Shown: positions 42,795 through 55,500 of the stretch, piece by piece
How the letters are laid out: the number at the start of each line of letters is the position of its first letter
Numbering within the stretch: the stretch's first letter is position 1
NCBI GenBank assembly: GCA_963513935.1
Contig: OY740777.1
Coordinates: forward strand, 16,773,271-16,837,270
Length of the DNA stretch: 64,000 bases
Direction of reading: 5' to 3'
Source: Aphrophora alni
Lineage: Eukaryota > Arthropoda > Insecta > Hemiptera > Aphrophoridae
Made by a program: the position numbers and the translations under genes
Notes under the pieces: model-generated
What the model saw: the letters and a program-made list of their open reading frames with translations, nothing else
Databases searched by the model: none
Told to the model about the DNA's origin: nothing

Positions 42795-43710
42795 GGATAT
42801 CTCCTGTTTCTTGGATCTGAGAGGACATTCTGTGTCTCGGAACAGAGAGGATATAATCTGTTTTCTTTTGATCCGAGAATATGTCTCTTGTTTTACGGAT
42901 CTGAGAGAATGGCGCCTGATTCTTGGATCTGAGAGGACATTCTGTGTCTCGGAACAGAGAGAGTAACATCTGTGCGTTTGTTTATTGTTATGTTTTTGGA
43001 TCTGAGAGGATATACCATTTATCAGAGAAGATACTATCTGTTTTTTTTCTGGATATTAGAGGATATGTCGTTTTGAGGATTAGTGAGGACATAGGCCTAA
43101 TCTGTTTTTTTTGGATCTCAGAAGACATACTGTTATTCGGATCAGAGAGGATATCATTTGTTTTTTTGGATCTGAGAAGATATCTTGTTTTTTTTATCAG
43201 ATATTATCTGTTTTTTTTTGTTTTTTTTGGCTCTAAGAGTATGTTTCTTGTTTTTCGGAACTTAAAGAATATCCTCTGATTCTTGGACCAGAGAGAATAT
43301 CATCTCTTTTTATTTATATGAGATTATGTCCCTTGTTTTACGTATCTGAGATAATATCTCCTATTTATCTGATTTGAGAGGATAACATCTGTTTTGCTTT
43401 TCTTTTAATCTGAGAGGATTTTCCGTTTCTTGAATTAGAGAGGATATTTTTTTATTTTTTTTATATTAGAGAATATTCAGTTTCTTGGATCAGAAAAGAT
43501 ATCAATTGTTATTATTATTTTTTTTTATCTGAGTAGATATCTTGGTTTTTTTATAAGAGATGTGTTTTGGCTCTGGGAGTATGTCCTTTGTTTTTCGTTT
43601 CTGAAAGCATATCCCCCGATTCTTGGATCATTGAGAATATCCTCTGTTAAAAATAAAATTATCTGAGAGTATATCTCTTGTTATACTGAAAGGATAACAT
43701 TTGTTTTTTT
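42795..43710. repeat. Degenerate minisatellite based on GGATCTGAGAGGATAT
   Basis: Irregular units of about 35-40 bp alternate a GGATCTGAGAGGATAT-like block with a T-rich CTGTTTTTT or CTTGTTTTT block. A near-perfect internal duplication (TTCTTGGATCTGAGAGGACA and following) occurs at about 42808 and 42921. Open frames across it are by-products of the repeat. Confidence 0.75.
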
Positions 43711-43714
43711 TACC

Positions 43715-45055
43715 CTTAAAAATTGTAGGAGCTTGAAAATACGGTTCACATCGGCGTTAAAAAAATCAGCAGTAGGCACTTAAGTATGGAGTTAAAAAAT
43801 TAAAACTATATACATAGGGAGTTAGAAAAGTTTTGAAAGGAAGAAAAACTGTCAAAGTTTTAATATGCAAAATTTAAAAAAAAATCAATAACTTCAAAAT
43901 AATAATAATCAAATTAGAATTAAAACAAAGTAATAAGGAAGAAATAGCAAGGAGGAGTATGTTTTAAATCAAAACAAGAAACTTCTAGAATCTTAGGACA
44001 TTCAATAAAATATAACATACTTCAGCATAGGTCTCTAGCTAATGAAGCAGTATAGTGGAGCGAGTTCAACAGATAAAATCAGGGAAGCTAGGATAACCTA
44101 GTATCAAGGAGGGTGTAAAGGGATCTAATAACTCTAAAGGGGACAAGTTGCATTTTCGGCGAAATTTCAGGAACCGAGTTCATCAAAAATAAGGTGCAGA
44201 AAAACAAATATCAAAAAGTAATGTTGATAGATTGTTTTGAAATAATTAAATTAAATTCTTGAAAAATAATATAAATATAATATTTATTAAGCAGAGATAT
44301 TACAAAGATCTTTTTTTTATAATTGGTTGGCAAATTTCAAATAAAATAATTATCAAAAATAAGAGTTAATAACTTCTAAGAATATAAGAATTTTTTTCAA
44401 TTGTTTTAAATATCATCGTTTAAATTGAAAAAAACAAGGATCAAAATATAATTTCAGTTATAAATTTTATTTTATGTTGACTAAATAATTTTAGTATAAA
44501 CTTCTAATCTACTCTAGGTTAAGAAAAATAAAATGTGAAATTTGTGTGTTATGTACGCGAATATACATGAATGGTAACTACAAAAAATAAGAATACACGA
44601 CAAACAAAGTAAAAAGTACTCCAAACGGCACGATCACAGAAATAGGTCTCCATAAAATAAAAACTAAATTAATTTTAAATAAAAAAAACTATATTCAAAT
44701 CATTATAGATAAGAGTGGTAAATTTTAAGAGAAACCAAAGAAAAGTAATGTGTTATGGAAACTGGACGAGCCCATGTTTATTGGTACTTGAGGTTTAAGA
44801 AAAACTGTTTTATTACTGTAGAAATTGTCGCTAATTGTGTTTTATTACTGAAGAAAGGGTCGCCTATTGTTATAATGGGATGGACTCTTCCAGTTACCTA
44901 AAGGCGATTTTACTGTTAAAGTATTTTAAGCCTAGGTCAATTGAAGATAGCCTTACCTACCTCAAGATAAATGTTAGTACATTTTAAAATATCAACTGTT
45001 TAAACGGTTTTCTCCAGTCCCTTCATACTTGAGCTTATTATTGCTAATTATGTAC
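43715..45055. other. Spacer DNA, no gene seen
   Basis: AT-rich; no exon, RNA gene or clear repeat supported. Confidence 0.4.
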
Positions 45056-45059
45056 AGTT

Positions 45060-45430
45060 TGGAGAACTGAATCTCAAGGTCGACGTCGGTAATACGGTGA
45101 TGAACCAAAACACCTTCACAAATTCTCCACCTTTCATGTCAACGTATAACGAGGAATAATCGCTTTCTTTAACTATTTGTTCAAACCAAAATATCGATAA
45201 AACAAGATTGAATGATATCATACGATATAAAACTTATCTCGTAGAAGAAGAAGTCACATGGATTACAAGTAATTAGAAGATATCGGTTTCATAAGATATA
45301 TTGGATATCCCCTCTCTCTCTCTCTAATCTACTTCATTTAAGACTTTATCGCTTCTTGTCGACCTGATCAATAACGGCTTTATTTCAAACGACATCAGGG
45401 GGAAGGTTAATTACTTTTCGTAGCTTAACG
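45060..45430. repeat. Partial copy of the 15.6-18.5 kb repeat unit
   Basis: It aligns with 15920-16245 and 17590-17905: AATATCGATAAAACRAGAT, GATTACAAGTAATTAGAAG, ATCGGTTTCA.AAGATATATT, and TCGCTTCTTGTCGACCTGATCA against TTGCTTCTTGTCAACCTGATCA. Confidence 0.65.
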
Positions 45431-45434
45431 TTTA

Positions 45435-45970
45435 CCAGTTTGTTTTTTTAACGTGACTTTGATTAAGAAATTATTATTGGAAACTTGTTCATAATAGCGG
45501 TTATCGAATATATAAGTTTCATATAAGATATTCCAAAATAAAGTAGTTATGAGTTAAAGTTCTCACAATATATCACGGTAATCCCCTCCTCCCCTATCTC
45601 TGGAATCCACTTCTTGTATATCTTTTATTTTATAATTAATTATGTTTACTGTTTTATATTTGTTGTTATGTTGTTTGAGTCATTAACGGCTATTTTGATC
45701 AAAATCGTATGATTTGATGTTGAGAAAGTCGTAATTTTTTGTTGTTTTTTTTTCTTCTTATTAGCTACCCCTAAAGTTTGAGTTATCAACAAAATTATAA
45801 ACAGTCGTGAGACATAGCCGAAATATGGTTTCACACCAAGTTTGATTACAATCCGTATAATCGTTGAGCACATAGAACAGACAGAATGATGTCATTCCAA
45901 AAAATCACTTTTTTGGATACGAATAAATCCCCCAAAACTTGTCATCGATATTTTAAACCCATTGCATTAA
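45435..45970. other. Spacer DNA, no gene seen
   Basis: AT-rich, no feature supported. It ends at the 15-bp minisatellite. Confidence 0.4.
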
Positions 45971-45974
45971 GATT

Positions 45975-46770
45975 TATACACCAGAGATTATACACCAGAG
46001 ATTATACACCAGAGATTATACACCAGACATTATACACCAGAGATGAATACACCAGAGATGAATACACCAGAGATGAATATACCAGAGATTATACACCAGA
46101 GATGAATACACCAGAGATGAATATACCAGGGATTATACACCAGAGATGAATACACCAGAGATGAATATACCAGGGATTATACACCAGAGATGAATACACC
46201 AGAGATTATACACCAAAGATTATACACCAGAGATTATACACCAGAGATGAATACACCAGAGATGAATATACCAGAGATTATACACCAGAGATGAATACAC
46301 CAGAGATTATACACCAGAGATGAATACACCAGAGATGAATACACCAGAGATGAATACACCAGAGATGAATATACCAGAGATTATACACCAGAGATTATAC
46401 ACCAGAGATGAATACACCAGAGATGAATACACCAGAGATGAATACACCAGAGATGAATATACCAGAGATTATACACCAGAGATTATACACCAGAGATGAA
46501 TACACCAGAGATTATACACCAGAGATGAATACACCAGAGATGAATACACCAGAGATGAATACACCAGAGATGAATACACCAGAGATTATACACCAGAGAT
46601 TATACACCAGAGATGAATACACCAGAGATGAATATACCAGAGATTATACACCAGAGATGAATACACCAGAGATGAATACACCAGAGATGAATACACCAGA
46701 GATGAATACACCAGAGATGAATATACCAGAGATTATACACCAGAGATTATAAACCAGAGATTATACACCT
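45975..46770. repeat. 15-bp minisatellite TACACCAGAGATGAA/TACACCAGAGATTAT
   Basis: About 53 tandem 15-bp units of two main types (…GATGAA and …GATTAT), with rarer TATACCAGAGAT and CAGGGAT variants. The two types are interspersed in repeating blocks. The 15-bp period keeps + frames open (for example 45886-46149 and 46408-46752), but I see no flanking gene. Confidence 0.93.
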
Positions 46771-46774
46771 AAGT

Positions 46775-49100
46775 TAAGGAACTTGGAAAAAGTCCAAGTT
46801 AAAAATATGTAAAATTTAAAAATTAAATATATCTGAAAATGATCTTATGGAATATTGTAAATCTTTTAAAAGAAAATTGTCTAGGGAAATTGTTTGTAAA
46901 AAGGAATTTTTGTGAAGTTATTAATTAGTAAAGTTCAGTAGAAATTTAAATATGATAAAATATGATATTTTAAAAGTGTTTATTAGTTGTAGAAGGATAA
47001 ATTGTGTAAATTTAAATTGTTTTAATTATAAAAAGCTTCAATATTCATTTTAAAAGGCATAAATGAAATAAAGTAGAAAAATCATTGAAACAATTCAAAT
47101 GTGGGTAGGGGCCATTGTAATTAAATACACATAAAAATATTATTTTCTGATGCCACGACAAGATAGTATATGTAAAAGAGAAGTTTTAAAGTTAATTTCA
47201 AAATAATAAATAATTGTAACATTACATATGTTTCACAAATTATAAATAAAAATTTTTAATGTTAAATAAAACAAATTAGGAGTAAAATTGATATTTTCCT
47301 TAGTTTTGGACATGATGCAACATATTTACTCAACAAGAATAGTGTATAAACTCCAAGTTGTGAAAAGTGCCAGATCAAATAATAGCAAAATTTCCGAACT
47401 TAAATTGTGCGTGAAGGTCAAATAGAATTCTTAAAAAATTCAAAATCCAAAACGGATATCAGTTTTTTTTAAGTTTAAAAAACGTTATAAACATTTTTTT
47501 TTTCTCTAAAAAGTGGTTTTAAACAAAGTTGCGAGTTCTGGCATTCTGACAGTCATGCCTAGTTTGCCTAGTTTGCGATACTCAAGAAAAATGCAATTTT
47601 CTCAGGAATAAAGAAAAAATATATAAAATGACTAATGTATAAATTCTATGTGAAAACAACTTTCCGTCGGTTTTTTACAAAATTACTAGCATTCGTGCGA
47701 ATCAGTGTAGGATTACAAAAACTACTTCTTTTTGTGAAATCTGTACATATTAGAGTCATTTACTCGACGAGCACTCTTGGCTCTTATTTTTCTTTTGGTA
47801 AGAAAAAGCACGTTCGTGTATCGCCAGAAATATTACTCTGCGAGACATTCCAGAATTCTTCCGAGATTGAACACAGCAGATCTGGAATATTCTGAGGTAC
47901 CAATCAACCATCAGCATCTTCCAGACTACCAACCAAGGAAGCAACGCTTTCCCGATATCGTCAATTAGTTAAGGTAGAGGGAAGCTCAAAGTTTCATGTA
48001 ATTTTGGCAAATTTTGTAATCATTTTTATAAAACTTAAAAGGAAATAGGGTTTTGTTTCTTAAAGGAAATAACCAGTTCTGGGGTAAGCTTAGTTAATGT
48101 ACGTAAAGTTAGTTTTTCTCAAATAAAATAAAAAAATCAAATTTAAAATCAGAAACAACAGTAAAGTGAAGTAAATTAAAATTAAAGTGAAAAGTAAGTT
48201 AAAATTGTTAAATTAATATTTGAATTAACCTGTAGTTATTTTTAAAATTGAAATTAGCTCCTAATAAACTACGAATATTATATATGCCAATGCAATCAAT
48301 ATAAATAAAGGAATTATTTATATATCAAGGTAAATATAGGAATTATTTTGGTTGCGCTATGAAGAAATAAGGAATAAATGAGTTAGATTATTAAAGAGAT
48401 AAATGTATAATAAATTAAGAATTTTCTGGCGTTTAAAGAGTAATTTATATTACCTGTGTCATAAAAACCATACCAGTTGTTTTGGGAAAAAGAACCATGT
48501 CAGGTCAAGGTTTATTAGTACAAAGTTTTGAAAGTTAAATAGGAGACATTAAATAAACGTTGTTTAAACGAAATAATAATGTCAAGTGGTCAAGTGGACC
48601 TGAACCGTGAATTCACAATTTTAAAAGTTACAATTATTCATTTTGTTCCTGAGAACCGTTCCAATACGATATGATCTCAAGATTTAATCTGTATTATTAC
48701 AATTAAAAATCAAATTGTTTTAAGGATGAAAATAAATAGAGATAAGCCAAGTGACAAATAAGTAATGCAAAGAGAATTACTTTATTTTCAAATATTAGTA
48801 TTAAATTATAAAGTGTGTTGAATAGTTAGAGAGAATATTGTGTATGAAAACTCCAGAATTGGAATGTTCGATTACAGAGCCTGAAGACGAACTAGCCAGA
48901 AAAGAGCAAGGACCTGGAGGTCATAGAGTTAGAAGTGTATTGAATATATAATTTGCTATTGTTACTGAAATAAGATTATATATAGAGTATATGAAAATGA
49001 GTTTTTTAAGAGAGTTGTAGAGGTCGAGGTCTAAGAGATAGTGATTACCTGTTGGGGGGTGGTTTAACGTCTTGAGTGACGAGCGACTGTTAGGAACGTC
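46775..49100. other. Spacer DNA next to arm B, no firm gene
   Basis: Mostly AT-rich. One less AT-rich stretch at 47777-47968 is listed separately as a weak exon candidate. Confidence 0.4.
47777..47968 (+). CDS. Weak candidate terminal exon, unknown product
   Basis: I do not recognise it. The frame ending LNTADLEYSEVPINHQHLPD...RFPDIVN and a stop at 47966-47968 is less AT-rich and more protein-like (P, Q, H, R) than its surroundings. It could be a decayed transposon coding fragment or chance. No upstream exon can be connected. Confidence 0.15.
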   Translation: MALIFLLVRKSTFVYRQKYYSARHSRILPRLNTADLEYSEVPINHQHLPDYQPRKQRFPDIVN

Positions 49101-49106
49101 CGTCTC

Positions 49107-49134
49107 AGTGTGTGTGTGTGTGCGCGCGCGCACG
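49107..49134. repeat. (TG)n(CG)n microsatellite at the inner end of arm B
   Basis: Complement of the tract at 36992-37042; it marks where arm homology ends. Confidence 0.85.
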
Positions 49135-49211
49135 CGTTCGTGAATGGTGAAACTAGATTATAAGATAAAAGCCTAAAGCTAAAAACGTGCATTACTTGCA
49201 AGTGTAAAGCT

Positions 49212-49217
49212 TTTATT
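49212..49217 (-). terminator. Polyadenylation signal of P450 copy B
   Basis: TTTATT on + (AATAAA on -), about 180 bp after the stop, conserved with copy A. Confidence 0.6.
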
Positions 49218-49393
49218 TTAAATGCCAAACATATTTCTATATTTATCATCTCATATTCAATTGGTAATAAATTAAACACAGTCAAATAATTACTTAAGCA
49301 TAGTTTTTTAATAGAAATAGTTATAGTTTTTAAGTATTGTACATTTTAACAGTCTTTAAGGTCTCACAAAATCTTGCACAGTTTTAAGAAGTC

Positions 49394-49563
49394 TTACACA
49401 CTCCGAACATCAGTTCTTCTTTTCATTCCGACACGAATACCATTTGAAGAAGTAAGACTTATAGTGGCCTTCAAGTTAGGTTCAAATTTTGTTGGTGTGA
49501 AGACAAATCTCCTCAATAAGCCAACAAGTTGTGTCTTTATACTTAACATTGCGTACTTTTGTC
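49394..49563 (-). CDS. P450 copy B, coding exon 12 and stop
   Basis: Acceptor TTTTCCAG, stop TAA at 49396-49394. Residues 451-506; about three differences from copy A. Confidence 0.93.
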
Positions 49564-52500
49564 CTGGAAAATTTAAAATTAAAAGTAAATACAAATAATC
49601 TTGTTATTAACAAAAAGACAAAAAAAAACAAATTTAAACAATTCAAGTCCTAAAAATCCTTTGTTTCTAAAGAAAAGTACTTTAGAATCGCATCTCCTAG
49701 TCAGTAATATCCGGCAAAGTCAAGATATAATATACCAAATGTCTAGACATTTTCTCAATAGTTTGTAATTTGCATGAAATAACCAATATTGTAATAGGAA
49801 ACCCGTGAATTATCAAATAAAAACAACCCACGTAAATATTTTAAGCAATATGTTTTAATATCTTAAAGACGAGGATATGGGACATTTCGGGGAAACTCAT
49901 TCAAAACCTAATTATAATAGTAGTGCAAAATGAAGTAGGATGACCTAAAAAACTGTGTGTTCTCAAAATTCTGTACTGTACAGACCTCCCTATCCCTTAC
50001 GCAAAGAAGAAGGATTAGTTAAAATTGTGCAATTAAAATGTTTTCCTTAAAGAGCATCATACTTGGATCCAACGTTTGAAGAAGTCATATAAACCAAAAG
50101 AGACTATTAACAAAACACCAGAACCAACGTTCGTGGAGTATTTCGAGAAATTTTTTTGAAAACTCTGATGAATAACAAAATGAACTTTTAAAACATTTAC
50201 ATTTAAATCCTGCAATAAACTACTATTTTGTAACTAAATAAACTTTACTTTGAAACTTACATAAGTTATTCCTCCTACACCTCAAAACTTCTTTCAAAAA
50301 TCATTTTAATAGTGATAAAAGAACCAAGTCCAGTATTTTTTTTTCAAACATTTATTAATACTAAGTAAAGATAGGCCTAATATAACACTATTCGACAAAT
50401 TTTTAGTTTTGGGGTATAGGTTACAATAAACATGTTCGAATTAAACAACAAAAATTAATTTTCAAGGAAGTTTAAAAGCTTGTTTGCTCTCCTGAAAAGT
50501 TAGCAAAATGTGACTTGGACAATTTTACCACTAAGCCTTCGATATTTGTTTTTGATTTTAATTAACTGCACCTAAAATGTAAAATATTGAGTTACAGACA
50601 CCAGAAAGTAAAAACATTCTCATATATAACAATAAACAATTGTGTATGATAGTTTCCATTAATTATAATCTCACCTATACAGTTTCTTGGCCCAGAGCTA
50701 AAAGGTGTGAAAGCGTGTGCATATCTAGATGAGACTTTTTCTGGAAGAAAGTTATCAGGATTAAAATCATCAGGATTTAAAAACATTTCTGGATCTCTGT
50801 GCATGTGGTAGAACATTAAAAAGACAGTACTGCCTTTTGGTAAATTGATGCCACCTAGAAGATAAATATTGACAAGAAAATAAAACAAGCAAATAAATTT
50901 TAAAACGTAAAATATATGAAAATAAACCTTGCTTATTAACTTAGCTAAGAGGAGTGGGTGTGACGTAATTGTGATAAGTTAATGTGCGACGTCATATGTT
51001 GAGGTGGTGACGTCACAGGGCCTGAAGAATGTTACTATCTTCTTATGTGGCCGTGTTGTTTTGCGAATTTTCATAAGTAAAATTACGTATTACAACAAAG
51101 GTAAAACCTTGAGCCTGAGATGTAAATTGTACAAAATCCTCTCGCAAAAAAGGTTATGAAGGTTTTGAGGTAACTATATTCTCTTGAATTATGAATTTAC
51201 CAAATATAACAAGTTCCGTTTAATAACAAAAAACGAAGTAATACATACCGATAATACTGTATTTATTACGAACACTTAAAACCAAAAATAAAATGAGCTC
51301 ACTATAATCGAGTTCGTGAAATAACCCAAATTTGTTTCATGTATATTATTATTTTATCGTATAGCCTAATGTTAACTTAATAGTAATACAGTAAAACTAA
51401 ATGATACAGTTTAGATTTGATGATATATTATTTACTGGGTAATTTGACGTTTTCCAAGAGACGCCTGGAAACGTAAGGAACAGGAGGGTATAAGCGTAAA
51501 CCTTCCTTTACAACTCTATCCAAGTACTTCAGCTTTAAAAGAACATCGCATGTAATAGGTACATCTTCCAAAGTTCCAAACTCCTGCCTGATTTCTTCTA
51601 CAACTCTATCCTGAAACAATTTAACCATAAAATTGTTGTTGAAGCCAATGTCTTTCTAATTACTAACTTTTTTACTAATTAAGGTGACAATTAGACAGAT
51701 TCTTTTATTTTAATTACAGTATAATAATTTTTTGTTAAACAATAGTGCTGCCAAGAGCTTCGACCATTAAACACGAGCAGGTTGTTAGTTACTCTTGAAA
51801 GAAAAAATACATACTCATCTAAAAAAAAATCAATATTTAATGGTATACTCTAAATAATTGGGAACAATTAGTAACGAGATTTAAAAATAACATTACAACT
51901 ACCTTTATTTAAGTCAATATTATTGTTATTATATAAATAATCTATATTGTTGGATCCCTATAACTATTTAACTACGATATAATGTATGATCGGACACCAA
52001 AACTACCTACTAATAATACTAGTGATTTGACTAGTTTGCTTGTTATTTTATTGTGCACTGAGAGCTGAAATATATACGAAAAACTACATCCTCAATTTAT
52101 TATGTATTTATCACTCTATAATAATCTGTTGATGGATGGCCTCAAACAGGAAGACACTAAGCCCAATGCATGGAACCAATGGGCGACTAATGATTTTATT
52201 AAACTTTAAAGTCAAGTTTATTTTTTTCCCGTCAATTTATCCTACTACATATCTATAATAAAATTACAAAATAACTGTAATTTTTTCTCATGTTAGTTAT
52301 GTAACTTTAATTTACTTTCATGTCAGCGAAATTCTGTAATTTAATCATGTTCATAACCATTCTGTGTTTGTTTTCTGATTAACATTTCGAACCATATTGT
52401 CCGTAACTCTATGACAAATGCAATGGTTCATGCAGATATGAGAATAATTTGCTTTCGCCCTTTATTTAGGTTGTTTGTCGAAGCAAATATATTTTTACCT

Positions 52501-55500
52501 GTATATCAAAATGTCTACTCAAATGAAGAATTATAAATCCAACAGCTGCTGTTGACGTATCTACAGCCTGAAAAATAAGTTGTGAATAAATTATACATAT
52601 TTTTTATATTAAGTAAAATATTAATTTAATCATTTACACTAAAACTTATTACGAGAAGTCATTGTCCTAGTTATGTATAGTATAATGTTATGTACATTTA
52701 TACAAGGAAATGTTGGTGTATTTATAACTGAACTGGTGAATTGAATTTTCCTACTTAGGACACAATGTTATTTTACACACTTAACAAATTTTGTGACAGA
52801 GTCGAGAAATCTTTTGACATAATATTTGCTGGAAGAGCTGAGCAGTCCTCTAGCAAATAAAAGACATCTATTATCAAATCTAATAACAGCAAAAGACAAT
52901 CTCCCTACTAATTCTTTGGTAGATATAGAACAACCTCTGAAAAAGTTTGCTATCAGAACTAATCAATAACTTAAGACATTTAGCAGTAGCGCTGTGGAAT
53001 CACCTAAATAACTTAATGGACCACTCTTAACTAATTTTGAAGTAGCACTATATAATCAATGATCAAACTTAGTGGCAGGGTCGAATAATAAAATATATAA
53101 ATTAAAGTATTCATACTTGTAATGCTATTATATTAGATTATGTGTACTTACAGCAGCCATAATGTTAACAACTTCATCCGTAAGGTCCTCTACAGTGAAC
53201 TGGTTCTCAAGGTCAGCTTGAATACGTATCATATGATTCGAAAAACCTTCATCTATAATAATATAAAATTTTCATACAGTTAGTGCAGTTTTTACAATCG
53301 CGGTAATAATTAAGAAATTGATACATTTTCATTTTAATACTGTAATATAAATTAATTATTTCATGAAAGTTTTGATCAATTTATTACCTTTTACATCATA
53401 TTTATTGAATGTTATTAAATTCGACTTCATTTCGTGTCTCACTTTTGAAAATGCCTGAAAATAGAATAAAAAAAACATTCATTTTCAATAATTAGATACT
53501 TGTCAACTTTTACGTAGGAAGTTGGAAACGATTATTTAAAAAAAAATTAACTTACGATTGGTCAAGCATATTTGTATAACAACATTGGTCGTTCATGCAG
53601 ATTTTTATAGCAATGTTGATTATGATTTGATTTGATTTTTAACACTTAAAAAGTTTGGCTTTTAATTGTTGTTACACATAGAAAAAAGAATACAAATATT
53701 TAAATATTTTAAATACCTTACTAACATTTTCATTTGTATAGTTTAGATTACTAAACAAACTTATTGAATTGATTGCATATTATTATTAATTTTTTTTTTG
53801 CATAATGAGTACTGATTTTGAAATCCCTAGCGATCATGCTGGATCTACAGCTTTTTTAATCCAGTTTCATGAAGTGCTGGTTGGTTGGACAAGTGGTAAG
53901 CGACTGATTAAGGTGTAGAGACATCTGCGAGACTAATATGTAAAATGTGGTGGTTAGGTTAGGTTAGGTTAGGATAGGTTGGGTTAGGTTAGGTTAGGAT
54001 AGGTTAGGTTAGGTTAGGTTAGGATAGGTTAGGATAGGTTAGGTTAGGATAGGTTAGGTTAGGTTAGGATAGGTTAGGTTAGGTTAGGTTAAGATTGGTT
54101 AGGTTAGGTTAGGTTAGGTTAGGATAGGTTAGAATAGGTTAGGTTAGGATAGGCTCGCTATTTTCTTTGTCCCTAAGCCTCTCGATGCATATTTGAAAGA
54201 CTCGATTAGGATACCTCTTATACTTTTCTCCCGGTAACTTCCTCACATCTACAAATGTTGATACAAATTTATTTTATCTTAGAAGAAGGAAATCTTTACA
54301 TTTTACTAAAATTTAAACGATTTTAAGTGAAGTCGATTTTGAGAAATATGATTTTTATAATAGTTGCACGACCGAGGTTAAGTTTTCATACTGATGACTC
54401 CCGAACCAATGGGGATGTTTTATTTGGTTTCTTACAAGTGACATTTGAGCAAAGTTTTATCGAAACCGTTATAGCCGATTTTGAAAGAAAACAAAAACAT
54501 TATAATATATGTATTTTTTATGGCAGTTACTCCTGATTTCGAATTATCGATGAAATTATAAAATGTCCGGAGAAAAGTGAAATATATGCTCACAAATCAA
54601 ATTTGTTTAAAATTAGTTTACACGTTACGGCTGTAGAGTATACGAGAGACTCCAGACCCCATTTCCAAAACCATTAATCTTTTTTTACAAATATATTTTA
54701 TTTTGGCCCATCACTTACTTTGTATAAGTAAGAAAGTAAAATAGTAGAAGAAGAAGAAGAAGTAGTAAATTCTTGTTCATTAAAGTGAATCTACTAAATA
54801 GTCTTTCTAAATTTTTTTCAATCAATGACATCTGGTAAATTGGTCAAATGGTATACTAATAAACAGTGACCCTCAGGAGGTAACTTATAGCAATGACTAC
54901 ATAAATACTATAAGACACGACATAGGATAGGGAAATAGTCTACGCTTTACGGGTGCTGTTCGTCACAAGTTTGACACACAGTTATCAGAAAGCGCTAGCA
55001 GCAGGTGCTTGACTGTACGCATCCCACTTGGTTGAGACTGTACAACTGTTGACCTCTCTGTCACAAACCTTCTCACTTACTTCCGTCAGCATAGTCAGTG
55101 TTGTCAGTTCGTGCGCTGAGATAAGCGATTCTCGACCTTCCCTCGCATCTCTGGTCCCATATGTGGCATCAGTGCGTTTTCTCTTACCCGCCTGAAACAT
55201 TGTTTGACCGTAGAGCCACCTAGCGCCAGTCACATCAACTTCAGATTCTCTAGCAGAGCGACCTAGTGGGTATTGGACAACTCAAGAATAAGCGTAGAAT
55301 ATTTAACATGGCCATGTCGTGTCTTATAGTATTTATGTAGTCATTGCTTATAGAGAGTACGAATGCGTTAATCCTAAGGGACTTACAGATGGATCTTGAC
55401 CAACTATCCCCCCCCCCCCATTTAGACGCTATTGAGTATACAAAGATTAGGGGCCTTTATTTTCTGTTATTTTCTTCCATTTAAAAAAAATATAAAACGT

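Noticed and set aside
45886..46752. Open frames with YTRDEYTRD or TPEMNTPEM repeats
   Set aside because: Translation of a 15-bp satellite; all three phases are similarly open and no gene context exists.
40430..46770. CRISPR-like arrays in the spacer
   Set aside because: The repeats are contiguous with no unique spacers, and the genome is clearly eukaryotic; these are minisatellites.
54985..55233. 82-codon - strand open frame inside the 458-bp inverted-repeat element
   Set aside because: Too short for a transposase and no DDE or DNA-binding motif; probably chance within a MITE.
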